From positions 1,352,690 through 1,416,689 of the forward strand of contig NW_006281099.1 of the NCBI RefSeq assembly GCF_000203795.2: a stretch of 64,000 bases of DNA, in the 5' to 3' direction. The position numbers and the translations under genes are program-made. This document shows positions 13,460 through 25,945 of this stretch, piece by piece (within the stretch, counting starts at the first letter, position 1; the number at the start of each line of letters is the position of its first letter). The notes beneath the pieces are model-generated. The model ran no database searches. It was not told where the DNA came from and saw nothing but the letters and a program-made list of their open reading frames with translations. Source of the stretch: Batrachochytrium dendrobatidis JAM81 (Eukaryota > Chytridiomycota > Chytridiomycetes > Rhizophydiales).

Positions 13460-16400
13460 ATGTATAATAAAGTTCTCTTTAAGCGCAAGAGCTCCATTGC
13501 TCATAAGCATCAAGACAGGACCTTGGTCGATGTTCCAATTACTGTCCATCAGCCAATCGATGCTTCCATCAATACTGCTCAATCTATAATGCAACCTCAT
13601 TGTCCACAAGCAGTTTTAATCCCATCAGTAGGATCAAATCCTCCTGTTTCTGCATCTCAATCTTCTTTCCCGGAATTACAATCTCCAAGACCTCCCGGGA
13701 CAGATATGAGCCATGAAGATATATCAGAATCTGACTACGAATCCGACCCCGAACCTGCTGCTCTAGCACATCACTGGCCTGAAAATGCAATGGACATGTT
13801 TGCTGGAGATGCTGATAATTACATGCAGACTAGTTTGGAGCTGCACAATAACCCTGCGTCCCTGCTCAGCTATAACGGCGCCTTGAACCATGCTGTCAAT
13901 TTGGGTGCTCAGCATCGACAGGTATTATTCACTTGCTACTGGATTATCCATTAAACCATCTTCTTGCATTGCATACAATCACCTCTTGGTCAGATTCTTG
14001 TTTCTTTATGAATCAACCTTGCAAAATTTGGTTGCATAAATCCTTACTATGATTCTTACTTTTCCACACAGCTCTGTTTAGATACTGACTTTCATTACCC
14101 TTAATTTCAACTGTTTAGAATAAGATATCTTCTATATCTCAGACCTCAAATACCAATCACTGCCACTCTACCCCCAACCTGTCGACAAAAAGTGATTCAT
14201 GCAATACCAACAACAAGATTTACTCTGACGACGACATGTATGAGGATATTGATGACGGGATTGTTCCTGGATCAATACACCCATCTGCAAACAGCCATGG
14301 TCAATTCCGTGCTGGACCACGAACTACTAGTAGGCGAAGATCAGGACTACTTTCTGTTCGTCAAGCTCAACTGACATCATCAAACAGTCAGAGTCGATCT
14401 GGCCATCTTCGTCGTCCAGCAGACGCAATGTCAAAATCAATGAACAATCTAACTAGCCAGTCCTTGGATCAACAATTTTTATCACGTTCTTTGCAACCAG
14501 ATTCCAAAACGGGCTCTTTGGATCCAGTTGCTTATCAAGAGTTAATGAAAGTGGTCAATCAATACTCGCAACTGATAAACCAAGAAAATCTGCAAAAACA
14601 ACCCCCTATGCCGATTGCCACTCCTACACTAAATATTGGCAGCGCCAATCTGGACATCTTGGCATCCCAATTACAGCCACAGCTGATAAAGGGTGATGTA
14701 TCGACTCCTGAAAACAAGGAGATCCTGAACTGTGTTAGAGATAACATTGCAAGTGTCAGTGAAACTCTTAAACGCTTAGAGCTTATGCTGCAGACGCTTA
14801 CCAGTCCTACTGATCTGCATGGTACAGATACTACGCAAGGAGCTCATCTAACTCCGTCAAATTCCGGACTACAGCACAGAGCTTTTCAACTCAACTCACC
14901 TGCCAATTCTACGCCCTCTGTCCATAGCGCTACTCGCCAAAATCTACCTTTACAACCTGCTAACGACACCAATCCTATTTCAGCAACCGCCAAACAGTTG
15001 GACCACGTAGAATCTAGTGAGCCGTCTCAGCTCACAGCTGATCAAGTGCCCGAAATTGATGTTGCAAAGTCACCCTCATTGGTCAATGATACTGGCTTGA
15101 ATCCTTGTTTTGAAAGTTCCTCTAATTTACCTGCCAATGATCAAACCAAGATTGAAACTGTGGCTGATAGTTGTGATAAAGATCTTCATGTCAGCGCTGT
15201 AGCCGATTCTGATGAAAACATGCATACAAAACTTTGTGACGAGGAGATGCAAGCCGCTTCATCAGTTGAGGCTTTAGACACGCATAATCTGGCTGCTACT
15301 ATTAGCGATTATCAAAGAAAAATTACGCTTCCACCTCAAAACATTGGTTTGCTTATTTCCAAGTACTCGGCTGTTATTGATCGCCTTGAAGAACCTCACC
15401 TGGTTGCACAGCGTACGGAGATCAAACCAAACCGAGCGCATGCAAAGTCTCCTCGTGTAACCTCTCGATCATCCATGTCCAACATCTCCAACAAACACAA
15501 TCGACACAGAAGTGGACTACCCAGCAATTCAAAGCGTGATTTTCTGGTTCAAAAATCGTCTAGCTTTGAGAAATCGTGCAAAGATGCAGACGAGCATCTT
15601 CCCCGTACGTCAATCTCTGCACCCAACCTGGCATATATGGGAGAGTCTCAACAAACCTTTTATAGTAGACGTAGCAGCTCAAGTGGAAGTTTTTCTCTTG
15701 ATGAAGACGATCCATTGAAGGTGTACGAAGTTCCTATTTCTGCCAAGTCCGATTCTGCTTCTAACGGAAATCGTTTAGCTAAACTTGTTAAAGTTGTAAC
15801 CTTTGCTACCAAACGTAACTTTTCCAAAAATGCATCACAGTCCAACTCTAGTGTTGCCTCTTCATCTACTGATCGTGTCAATTTGCATTCCCCTTCCACA
15901 AATGAGCTTAGTGCAACACAACATGCCAAAGATTTCGACGATTTGGACAAAGTATTGGACCGTATGAGTCGACTTGACAAGCCAGATAGTCAGGTGTATG
16001 TGCGTGGTTCACAATCAAAGCTTGCTCGACTGCCGCGAATTGTTGAACAGCCAGACCTGCTGCAGGATTCGATGAACTCTGGCTTAAGTGAAAAGGCTGT
16101 TTCTATACACCTGGTGACTCCTACAGATGTGCAAAATGAGTCACATTCTGAATCCCAGTCCAGTGCTGTACCGATCAACTCTGCTGCACCTGCAGCAGAA
16201 GCTTTATCTCGTGCAGCTTACCCCAACGAGAGTATAGACAATTTAGAAGCTGAACACAATAACGAAAACTCGTTTGACGAATTGGAACGTGCACTTGATC
16301 GCATGGGTCGCATGACTCGTATGAATGATCAAACATACACTCCTGTATTGGATCGTCTATCCATCATGGAAGCCAGCACATTATACGAGGCCAGTTCGAC

Positions 16401-17760
16401 CATGTCTACTTCGCCCCGTCGATCCCGGAATACTGAGGAACGTATTGAGGGTTCCACTCTCCGTGACTCTGTAGAAAATAACTTGGACACCGATATGACT
16501 TCTATTTATAGTGGAGATAACCGCCATGCCAGTCTTGATTCTGTAGAGCTACTTGCTTCGTCAAATCTACCTTTACATCGTGCAGTACATGTGGTAGACA
16601 CAATGTCTGGGGATGAATATGATTCTGATTTGGAAACTTCTCCACAATATGCATTGCAAAGGTTGCTTCAACAACATCAGCATCAACCTGCGCAGCCGCG
16701 CTCGGCATCACTGCAGCATTCGATACTACCGCGAACCTCGTCATTGCAAGGTCGTGAAGTCCGAGCCTCGGCACTTCGCGGCAGACGACGGCAGGGAACA
16801 GCAAACGGGCTAACCACAGCTGGCACACGGATTGATGGAAGCGGATTATACTATGCCCATATTCCACGCGATTTGGATGGTAATGTTTTGAATGGAATTC
16901 AGGAAGAAGATTCATGGAACACTTCTACCGACGCAGATGAGCAACCTGCTGTGCTGAGTAGTCCAGACAAGCCTTTTGAGCGTGCTTTGCAATCTGAATC
17001 GCCGCAGACACCACTTGAACCGGAACATGTATCGCAGTCACTGCCCTCTGTTGCTTTAGAACCTGGCTCGCATCCTGTACAGACTAAAAGCGCCGTTGTC
17101 GAGGAGAAGGAAGACTCCAGCACTACTGTTCCATCTACGCCAGTTGAATCCATGCTTCGTGCATCCAGTTTTAACCGTCGTGAGATCACCATTATCAAGT
17201 CAGACTACCAAACCCCACGTGCTGATTCTCGACAATCTATTGGATCTCAGCATAGCGTATCTCGGAGCATTGTATCTGCCAATGGTTCTCATCAACTTTC
17301 TTGCGAAACCAATACAGAGCACGATGACGATGAGCTTGATAATGATGAGGATGATGTGTATTGGCATCAGCAATGTGAAGTTTTGGAAGCGAGACATGTT
17401 GGGGAGTATACTCATCACTTGCGTGATACGACCTCGTGGGGTGACAGTATAAGATCATCTGTACGAAGCATAGGGCCACGATTTTCTGCAGCTGAGCTAG
17501 CGATGCTGGGTAGAAACATTCACCTAAAACCTCATACAGCTCAATCGCGACCCAACTCTACATCTTCAATGAGTCCGTCACGCCAACTCCAACCAAGGAG
17601 TAGTATTGGAATGGATCGTGATATGATGATAAATCATGAACGGACTGCTCCTAGGAACAATATACTATCGACCTCCAAGTCACTCAAGGATGACTCTACA
17701 ATGTATTCTGAAACAGTTGTTGCTGGTAGTGAGTTGCTGAGTACGACTACAGGACGTTAA
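13460..17760 (+). CDS. Large disordered protein of unknown function
   Basis: I do not recognise this gene. Two exons, 13460-13921 and 14119-17760, join in phase 0 (CATCGACAG|gtatta...tgtttag|AATAAG) to give 1367 aa. Composition is dominated by Ser, Asn, Gln, Asp and Thr with many short charged patches and no membrane segment, so most of the chain is probably intrinsically disordered. Arg/Ser-rich stretches (GRRRQG, SRSRSG-like) and Pro-directed Ser/Thr sites suggest phosphorylation. A short motif is duplicated: FDDLDKVLDRMSRLD at about 15933 and FDELERALDRMGRMT at about 16272, both F-D-[DE]-L-[DE]-x-[AV]-L-D-R-M. The C-terminal third has an acidic run (DDDELDNDEDDVYWHQQC) followed by DTTSWGDSIRSSVRS. 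It could be a scaffold or polarity protein, but nothing in the sequence decides that. Confidence 0.75.
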
Positions 17761-18776
17761 TGCACTGTAGTTTGATGGTATATACCACCTAATGTTTTTC
17801 ACTTACTAATAAAACTATCAAATATTACAACAGTAACTAGGTTGTTTGATTAAAATCAATAGTGCCCAAAGTGTAAGAGTTTGCGTATGGCATTGGCATG
17901 AATGCTTGGCAGTGAATTACCAAACTACTGTATGCCTGATTTCAATATCAACCCAACCATACGATAATAGACGGTATTGAGTGCAAGTGAAGTTGAAATG
18001 TGCTGTGTCAGGGTTTGATTTTAATTTTAATTTTGCCCATCACAGCTAGCACGAATGGCCAAGAAAAGAACAGAAAATGAAAGAATACCAACACGCATCC
18101 ATCCTTGACTTGTGATGTATTCGAGGCACTCGGATAAATTTAACTCCCCACTTTTAGTGAATTGTTTTTGGTGTTTTGCAAACATTGGTAGATTGCTGAT
18201 TGAATAGCAGGAGCATAAATTGCTCGTGTTTCTTATACCGCGACAATCATCCAATGGTTGGCACAGCCAGCTTGCTGAATGATCTAATACTCTTTCCAAT
18301 TCAATATAAAACGTCCCTCATTGAGTCTAGCGGCGACTGCTTGCAGAGCCTGCAGAGCTTGGTGATGCTCTGACACGAGAGCTTCCAGTCATGAGTATAC
18401 ACTAGCCTGAAGCAATCATGCAAGTTTAGTGTTTTCAAAGTGCTGCAGCGGCAGTCTGCTTAATGTCACCAAAATATTTTCGAAACGTGCCGAAATTGGA
18501 GTTTTTTAACCACCAAAAAAGATATTTTTCGTCCCGTTCTCATCTCCATTCTCGCCAGCAGTAAAACCTTCCTTTGAATTCAATAAAAAAATAAAAGCCA
18601 ACTGGTTGGTGACAAACATTGCCGAGTATCTTGCCATTAGTTGTAGCCGTTTGAATATATTTATACTGCTGGACAAGTGCCGGATTAAGGTGGATAGAAA
18701 ACATATTCTTGTATTGAATGGCAGTCGTTGTATCCATACAAGATAGCACTAACATGATATATTGTGACCAAGTAGT
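17761..18776. other. Intergenic region, no gene supported
   Basis: About 1 kb between two plus-strand genes. Minus-strand ORFs near 18027-18299 and 18540-18755 show no recognisable family, and I could not join them into a convincing spliced gene. A small GC-richer patch near 18335-18400 repeats gcagagc/gcagagc-like words (TTGCAGAGCCTGCAGAGC). The segment just before 18777 is presumed promoter and leader. Confidence 0.4.
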
Positions 18777-21700
18777 ATGCTTACAACTCCTATAGGAAGA
18801 AAGCGCAAGACTGTTTCGTCAACCACTACACCAGCCATTCGTCAGTACTCGTCCACCAACCATCAAAGACCAAAAACTTCAAACCTTTCATCTACCCTTA
18901 AACAGCGATCCGCATCTGCTGTAAAAAGTATTCCATCTGCTGCTGTGGCTTCGCACAAGAAAGCTACCATGACAATTGATATTGATAGCGATCATTCAGG
19001 CTCTGATTGCAGCAGTGCTAGCAGCACTAGCAGTAGCTTCCACAACTTGAATTCACCTCTTTTATCCGACTCGTCTATATCCTCTCCTGCCACGTCCCCA
19101 TCATTGCGATCCCGTAAACATCATATTCTACCCACCTCTCATTGTAAAAACCAGGACCAGTCCATGCATTCTAAACCCTCTTCAAAGAAACCAACTACTT
19201 TGCGGAACACTGCTCGGAAGAATGCATCTGCTGATCTGTCCATAGATCGCAACCAAACCAAACGACAATGTGTGCGTAAGCTCAACCAGCCTATTTGCGG
19301 TGGATGTCCTCGCTCAGTAGAGCCTCAAGACCCAATGGTTACTTGTTATACTTGTCTGGGTATGTGGGTTCGATGCATGGCGAGTAATGTCTTGAGAATG
19401 CAATATCTAACCTTCATGATTGGCTTGATGCTATTTTACAGTAAGATTTCATGGCACTTGTGTGTCGTCCAAGGCTCTTGCCAAGCCTCGCTTCATCTGT
19501 ACGGCCTGCAAGCCTCAAAAGAAAAAGACTCCAGTCAAAAAGACTGGCTCCCACTATGACAGTAGTCTGTTGTCTGCTACTCCTGCTAATAAAAAAGAAA
19601 GTACGGGGGGAAAGGGAAAGGGGAAGAGCTATGGAACCATCATTACTGCAGCCTCTCCGGAACTAGATCTGCTTGATGATGATATATGTCCTGTATGTGA
19701 TGGTGAATGCACCTGCAATCCCACTGTAACCCCTCAGCCATCTATACCTACCACTTCCCGTCAGTTCTTTGGAGAAAAGACATTGGCTGCTATTAAAAAT
19801 GCTGTTTCTGCAGACCAATCCTTCATGGATCACAAGCACTATCTTTCATCTCACAGGTCTTCATCTACCAAATCTTGCAAAAACAACCCACCATCAAAAT
19901 CATCCAAAAATGAGGGAAAAGATGACTCGCTTACACTCTCGGCAGCACCACTTGTTCATAAGACTGAGTCGATCGCAGATGAAGAGCCTGCCATCGACTT
20001 TTTTGATTTAAAATCTTGTGTTCCTACAAGCGCTGGGTTGCAACCAACCTGCAATCGTGAAGATACTCGGGCTGATACTATACCTACTGCTTTGAATCCA
20101 TACTCGGAAAAGTTTGCAGATCTTGAAACAATCAGCACAATATTTGAAGATGCATCGGATGCTACTGTCACGACAGATTCGGATGCACAATCTGAGCTTG
20201 ACGATGAAACGCTTGATCTTTTCGCCAGTTTGGACTCTTCAGATGATGAGTTGATTATTGTTGCTAAACAGGAAGTTGACCAGTCCCATGATATTGTCAC
20301 TTCCTCTAGTGAAGAGCTCGAATCTGAATCTGACAATGATTTGCTGGATGTAGACAGTGACTCATCCGACGATATGGAGGTTTATGAAGAGCCTGATGAT
20401 GATACAGACGACCATCAAGCGGAAGAAGAAATTGTCAATGAGCTTGTACAGGGAAATCTCATCAATGGGTGGATATCATCCGACGACGAGGAAAGCGAAG
20501 ATAGTGCAGAGTTTGAATTGTTTACGTCTCCTGATGTACAAAAAATTGCTAATGCCTATGCTCTTTCTGAGCCCAGCTATGCCGAATTTAATCTGGATGC
20601 ACTTCCTGCTATTTCCGATTCTGATGAAATAGATTTAGTTGCTACTCTTGACGAGACTGCTGCTGGATGCCTCGAATCTCGGACGGAACCCCCGCGACTT
20701 AAAATAGAATCCGATGATTTAGAAGCAAAGGATATTGAGCACAGCATTAAAGAAGAGTACATGAGCATATCTGACACTGTAATTCCTCACTCGGAGCTTT
20801 TTGATGAAGAACTGATTGACGAAGCCGAAGTTGCTTCTGGCTGTAGTCAAAGTACACAAGGAATCGCAGCCTTTGGTGATTCCGCGTCTGGAAACGTATT
20901 GAATCCCAAATCATTTGCTTTCGACATTCGCAAATCGTACATTGGTCCAAACGGTGAAATTAGAACCTCTACAAAAAGCATTACATTGCAAGTACCAGAA
21001 CAAACTCCTGCTCAAATTGCAACTGCAGCTAATGCTGGAAAACGAAAGGGTAAACGCAAGAATAACGTGTCATCATTGAATGGAGCTAAATCTACAAGCG
21101 CATCGGCTGCTGATACTGCGGCTGCATTGGCTTTGGCTATTGGTCCGTTTCCGACAAAACGACCCAATCAACCCATTTTTGCTCATCCTGGAAAACCTCT
21201 GGCTCAGGCTGCTCCAAATACTCCGTCCAATCCTTGGTTGACACTTGCTGCGCTAAAGGCATCTGCTCTTACATCAATACAACAGAATGCTGCCAATGCG
21301 GCTAATGCGGCTGCAAATAAGCTAACACCCGGATCTGATTCCAAAGCACCAATGCAATCCAACATGCAGATCACATCAGCCTTGACTGCCGCTTTAGCTT
21401 CGTCTTTGTTGAAGCATGGCAATCTGAACATGAGTACGATTGCTGCTGCTGCCGCTGCTATGGTATCAAATCCTGCTGCTCTGTTGGCCTTTTCCGAACT
21501 TCGAAAACGAGAAATGGACTCGTTTCAGACCAAGATTAAAGCTGCTGCACAGGCTGCTGTAGCTGCTGCTGCTGCCGCCTCACCGTTTTATCGTGCAATG
21601 GATGGATCGCTGAAACTCAAGCAACAGGACACCTCTGCATCAGCCAGCACCAACTTACGTGGCACAGGAAGTGCATCTGCCAACCCACTCCCCAAAAACA

Positions 21701-22341
21701 TTGAGGATTTAGTGGCAATGATGCATCTTCCTCAGAATGGTACAGCAACTGAACAGCATGCTGATTCTTCATCCTCAGCTTCCACGTCGACTCATTCGGT
21801 CATGTCCCCACCTACAGCTTCATTATCGACCAGCATTCCAGATACACCAAAACTAAATGACAGTCAGGATCTCACATTAAACTCTATTTTGTTGGATGAT
21901 ATTATGGACTCGGACAGACTGGATAGCGGCAATGACGAAGATCCCACATCTTGCTCCGAGTTTGAAATGGACATGATTGCAAATGGAAGATCAAATGCGG
22001 GGCTTTCTAGATGGAAAAAGATTCCCATTAGCACATTTTGGCATTCTCAACGGCGTATTCGCAAAGAGCGTCAGCGTCTTAATAGCAGTATGGTGAACAA
22101 ATTATCTCCAGGTGTAAAGTCTCCGCTGCTAAAAGCCACCCTGTTTGATCGCCGGCATCGTGTTGCTCCTTTGCGTCGCCATCTTGCAATGCGTCGTGAA
22201 TCTGATGCTGCCTCCATGTTTCTTGTATCACCCGTGTTGGTCCCAACAGGTTACGAAGAATATGTGAAACCTGTTTTGGAAGATCCAAGAACTTTTGAAG
22301 ATATACCTGGCATGTCCACTTTGCCACCACTTTCAATCTAA
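18777..22341 (+). CDS. PHD-finger nuclear protein
   Basis: Putative chromatin-associated protein of 1160 aa. Exons 18777-19359 and 19442-22341 join as CTGG|gtatgt...tttacag|TAAGA. The join completes a PHD finger whose C4HC3 ligands are split by the intron: C174-x2-C177-x12-C190-x2-C193-x4-H198-x2-C201-x12-C214-x2-C217 (ICGGCPRS...CYTCLVRFHGTC...ICTAC). PHD fingers usually read histone H3 tail methylation state. A second Cys cluster, DDDICPVCDGECTCNP, lies about 70 residues on and resembles the last ligands of 4CXXC-type zinc modules. The middle is strongly acidic (repeated SSDDE, SDSSDD), followed by poly-Ala runs. A basic C-terminus contains WKKIPISTFWHSQRRIRKER and RRHLAMRRES. Acidic plus poly-Ala segments suggest a transcription or chromatin co-factor. 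Specific target unknown. Confidence 0.85.
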
Positions 22342-22590
22342 ACAGAACGTGTCGGTCTATGTTTAACCCAGATAGTTTTGCTTTATATTTGATACTTGGA
22401 ACATTTGTTTTATTTCCTTGGTTCCATCTCTTATTCTTATATTGATACATCATCTCTTCGCTTTAAATAATAAATTCCATTTTTATATCTGAAAACTGCA
22501 ATCTTTTGACTGCGATAACTAAATGAACAAGCTTTTTGAAAAAGCATGGTCCGACTTTAATTCCATTTGTATGCAACACATGGGCTGTGA

Positions 22591-24010
22591 CTAGTGGCTC
22601 TTATGAACATTAGACGGGGCGACTGTCTCTTTAACACCCGATATCCACTTTGCAATAGACTTGATAAAATTGTTATTTTTTTTCTTGGTGGATTCATCTA
22701 CATTATGAGGCGATATTGATTTTGTATCTAACAAATTCACAAAACAAGAGATCAGTCTAAATGCATCTACTATCCTGACTCTCCATATATAGAAACAAGG
22801 GAAAGCATATATACAATGTTTACCAAATGCTGGAAGTGTATAATCGTTTGCACTAAGAGAGATGAAGAATAAAAATGGAACCATCCAGACCAATATCGCA
22901 AAAAAACTGCCGATTTCAGATATACTGTAGTGCCTTGAAGAAAAATAAAAAAACCAGACAAAGTGATCAGCAACCGCCAACACTGGCCGGTTTAAACATG
23001 ATCAAAGTAGAGCCATTCAAGAACACCACGAACACATTTTAAATTTCAACAGATTAGCTTAGTTTCACATCGTAACTCTTCAAACAGCTCACATTAAATG
23101 GATGCTTACAACAACTAATAATGAACTTGACACTTGTGGCTTCTATTGCTGGAAAACTGGGAAGCATTGTGCTATACCATGCGTGACATACAAGCGAAAA
23201 TACGACTCCTGTCCATGGAAATCCATCCATCAATAACATCATATGTGATCCAACGGAAATCTGCGAGTAGAGATGAAAACAAGACATTTTATCAGAAATA
23301 GCTTGGAGTTTAGGACGGTAAAACTGACATATGCCAAACACGTTTCATGGCACTCTGATTGAATTTGAAGTACAAACACAATCTATTCACCAGCTCATAG
23401 GTCTTACCCATATTGCATATCCAATAATCTTTTTTGACAAGACTGTGTTTTCTTCGACAAATTCAGCTAAAAAGTACAGTCCGGATGCTAGATATGAATG
23501 TATAGGGATAAATAAATGGTTCAGCACAGTACGGCTAAATTTCATATCTACCATGGATAGGAATGCATGTATTAAACGAGATCTCTTTAAACTAGAATCC
23601 CAATTCGTATTTTGTAGAAACTCCACAGCACCGACGTAGTTTATAACAACAGTTATACATTCATCGCTTCGTCGCAACAATTCATTAGAAATCAGAGAAA
23701 TGCAAATCAAGTATGTCACCAATGTTTGAGTCTAATCTGTTGTAGATTGGAGTAGAATAAAACATTGAGTAGTTGTAAAAAGCAGCAATTAAACCAAACT
23801 ATTTCTTGCTGTTGTTTTCTATAACTATGTGTTGATGATAGTAGACTTTCCAACAGCTGGTGGGTTCTATTCCAAGAGATATAGCGAACAAAGATGTATA
23901 TCATCTGTGTTAAAGTGGAAATCATATCAAGAAATACCTAAACACAAGATAGCAAAGACTAGACACAATATACTCCCGACCATGGCCAATATAGGAAGGA
24001 AGACCAGCAT
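22591..24010 (-). CDS. SVP26: SVP26/TEX261 family ER-Golgi membrane protein
   Basis: Multi-pass membrane cargo adaptor. Yeast Svp26 helps Golgi glycosyltransferases enter COPII vesicles. Five exons are readable on the minus strand: 24010-23938 (MLVFLPILAMVGSILCLVF, first membrane helix), 23487-23408, a third near 23251-23113, a fourth from about 22996 to 22824, and 22727-22591. The family signature GLYFLAEFVEENTV spans the first junction and parallels TEX261 GLYYLAELVEEYTV. FPAIEATSVKFIISC, then DHFVWFFYFSSRHYSISE and VPFLFFISLSANDYTLP, match the conserved FILSC, VVVNHYLAFQFF and PFAFFVSLSAGENVLPS blocks. The C-terminus is basic and cytosolic-like. It is divergent from ATP23. A dispersed repeat begins 58 bases upstream of its start codon. 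Confidence 0.9.
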
Positions 24011-24067
24011 GATCCACCCAGATACAAAATGACGAGTTTTGATTAAATTGGTAAAACGCAACTACGA

Positions 24068-24498
24068 CCGTATTCATGTAAAATGAAACATTAAACAAGG
24101 GTGTTAAAATACAAGCCATGAAATGGCAGTCGGTTTACTGGACAACATTGTAGAATTGGATGATTAACATGTATAATTGCATTGCTGAAACTGTAATCTT
24201 TGTTTTTTGAACTAGAGCGTATCTGAGATTTTAGGATACAGCCAAGTTGAGTTGGATTGGCAGCATCAGAACACTTGAATCGAATATCTGAATTACAATG
24301 AATGAATCTGAGGATTGTACAATTTGTGGTTATATCAAAGACGAGAAAGAACACGTTCCAAAACTATAGTTTGTATTATATAACGGACGTTGTTTATTGA
24401 ATCGAAAATGCCAATCCAGTCAATTTGCAGCATAAAGTCGGTCAATCATCACTGCAGGATAAATACAAATATTCCATTTTACTCAACATGACTGCAGC
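24068..24498. repeat. Dispersed inverted-repeat element, copy A
   Basis: Starts CCGTATTCATGTAAAATG and ends with a degraded inverse (ATTCCATTTTACTCAACATG). Internal landmarks shared with other copies include CTGGACAACATTGT, TGAACTAGAGCGTATC, TTTTAGGATACA and CCAAAACTATAGTTTG. It fills most of the shared promoter space between SVP26 and ATP23. No coding potential. Confidence 0.75.
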
Positions 24499-24584
24499 TG
24501 CAAGCCAACAATAGTCACGTGGGAAATATCTGGCATTTTCTTGTCAAGTTTTAGCGATCGAATGATTGTTGAGCAAACACTACT

Positions 24585-25469
24585 ATGCCCAGCTTTGCTC
24601 AGGAATCCAGCGATTCAACAGAAACCTTAGTCCATCCATCTCATTCAAGCTGGATAAACCCATTTCGTAGCTATCGTGCAACCTCACTATCTCAGCCAGC
24701 CGACACTAGTACTTTATCTGAATCGACGGAAACAGCAGATCCAAAAATACCTAGTGTAAATATTCATAAAGGCATGCTTCAAACCTCCGACCCAGCTATT
24801 GAAGCAGAAGATGCCATACAAAATGAGCGATGTCAAAAATGGAAAACCAAGGTTCTTGAATCAGGTAACTACCAAGTAAAAAGGTTTATAAATCCCAGCT
24901 AGTACTGAATTCACAATTTCCCTACAAGTAATAATTATTTTTTTCACAACCTGAATGGGTGCTCCTACGTTGATGGATAAACTTGGTTAGACTCGGTAGT
25001 TAAATTTATGGTTCAAAGTCTATCCAAGGTTGGCTGCCCTTTTACAGCAGATCACTTTAAATGCATCCGCTGCGACAAGACAAGATCGGGTGGATTTGCT
25101 CCTGATCACGGCGTTGTTCTTTGTCAAAACAACCTTATGGAGCAAAGTCACACTGCCGAAACCATGTCACACGAACTTATCCACGCATTCGACTTTTGCA
25201 CAGTCAAATTAAATCTAGATAATCCTAAACACTATGCATGCACAGAAATCAGAGCTGCAGCGTTGTCTGGTGAATGCAGAATGATACGTGAACTCCAACG
25301 AGGGAATTTTGGAATTGCAAAACATTTCCAGGAGTGTGTAAGACGAAGAGCTGTAATGAGTTTAAAACAGGTTGAGACGCTAAAGGGCGGTGTGAGTGCT
25401 GAAGAGGCCGTTTTAAGTGTTTGGGATAGCTGCTTTAACGACCACGCTCCGTTTGATGAGGTTTACTAA
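24585..25469 (+). CDS. ATP23: Mitochondrial inner-membrane metalloprotease Atp23
   Basis: Zinc metalloprotease of the intermembrane space that matures Atp6 and chaperones F0 assembly in yeast; animals keep the orthologue as XRCC6BP1/KUB3. Exons 24585-24864 and 24991-25469 join as TCAG|gtaact...ttggttag|ACTCG, giving 252 aa. The catalytic zinc site is HELIH at about residues 154-158 within MSHELIHAFDFC. The family's paired cysteines appear before it (GCPF, KCIRCDKTRSGGF, VVLCQN), followed by ACTEIRAAALSGEC and FQECVRRRAVMS, all strongly conserved in Atp23. The first 93 residues are Ser/Thr-rich and variable, possibly including targeting information. The chain ends HAPFDEVY, the usual C-terminal end. 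A high-confidence call. Confidence 0.94.
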
Positions 25470-25639
25470 ACCTATTTTTAATAAATGTGAGTTGTGCTAA
25501 TATGATTTCAATTCTACTATGTAGTGTATTGGATAAATCATTGCATGTGATTATCCTGCGAGTTGCTGACACTGATAAACTTTGGTTTCATGAATATCAA
25601 CAAGCTAATTTGCAATGAATTTGAATCTTTTCAAACACA

Positions 25640-25830
25640 CTTGTTATAAAACTTGGATTTAACTATTGTCAAACTCATCTACTGTATCCTAATCACAAAT
25701 ACGCTCGCGTCATGGTTCAAGAGATCAAATGTTGTACATCTCGTAATGCAATGGTTGTTTTCATGCCAATCACCATGAAAAAAATAATGTCCAGTAAACT
25801 GACCAGTCATTTCATAAAACTTGTGTAATC
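25640..25830. repeat. Dispersed repeat, internal fragment (copy B)
   Basis: Internal piece of the dispersed family without clear termini. Shared words are TGTATCCTAATCACAAATAC, CGCTCGCGTCATGGTTCAAG, ATGCCAATCACCATG and TGTCCAGTAAACTGACC. They align in order with copies at 36588-37036 and 62577-63081, in the same orientation. It lies in the convergent 3' space between ATP23 and the glycosyltransferase gene. Confidence 0.65.
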
Positions 25831-25945
25831 CAAGACACATTAAATTGTTAAAATAGTCTGCAGTTATAAGATTTTCTACCTCGATAGCAATATATATGTA
25901 AATTATACAAATATCATTGAGACTAAATGCACAGATACAAGGAAT

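Noticed and set aside
18027..18755. Minus-strand ORFs between two plus-strand genes
   Set aside because: No recognisable family, no consistent splice joins, and no start that links them.
24091..24354. 87-codon minus-strand ORF upstream of SVP26
   Set aside because: Made of dispersed-repeat sequence; no coding conservation across copies.
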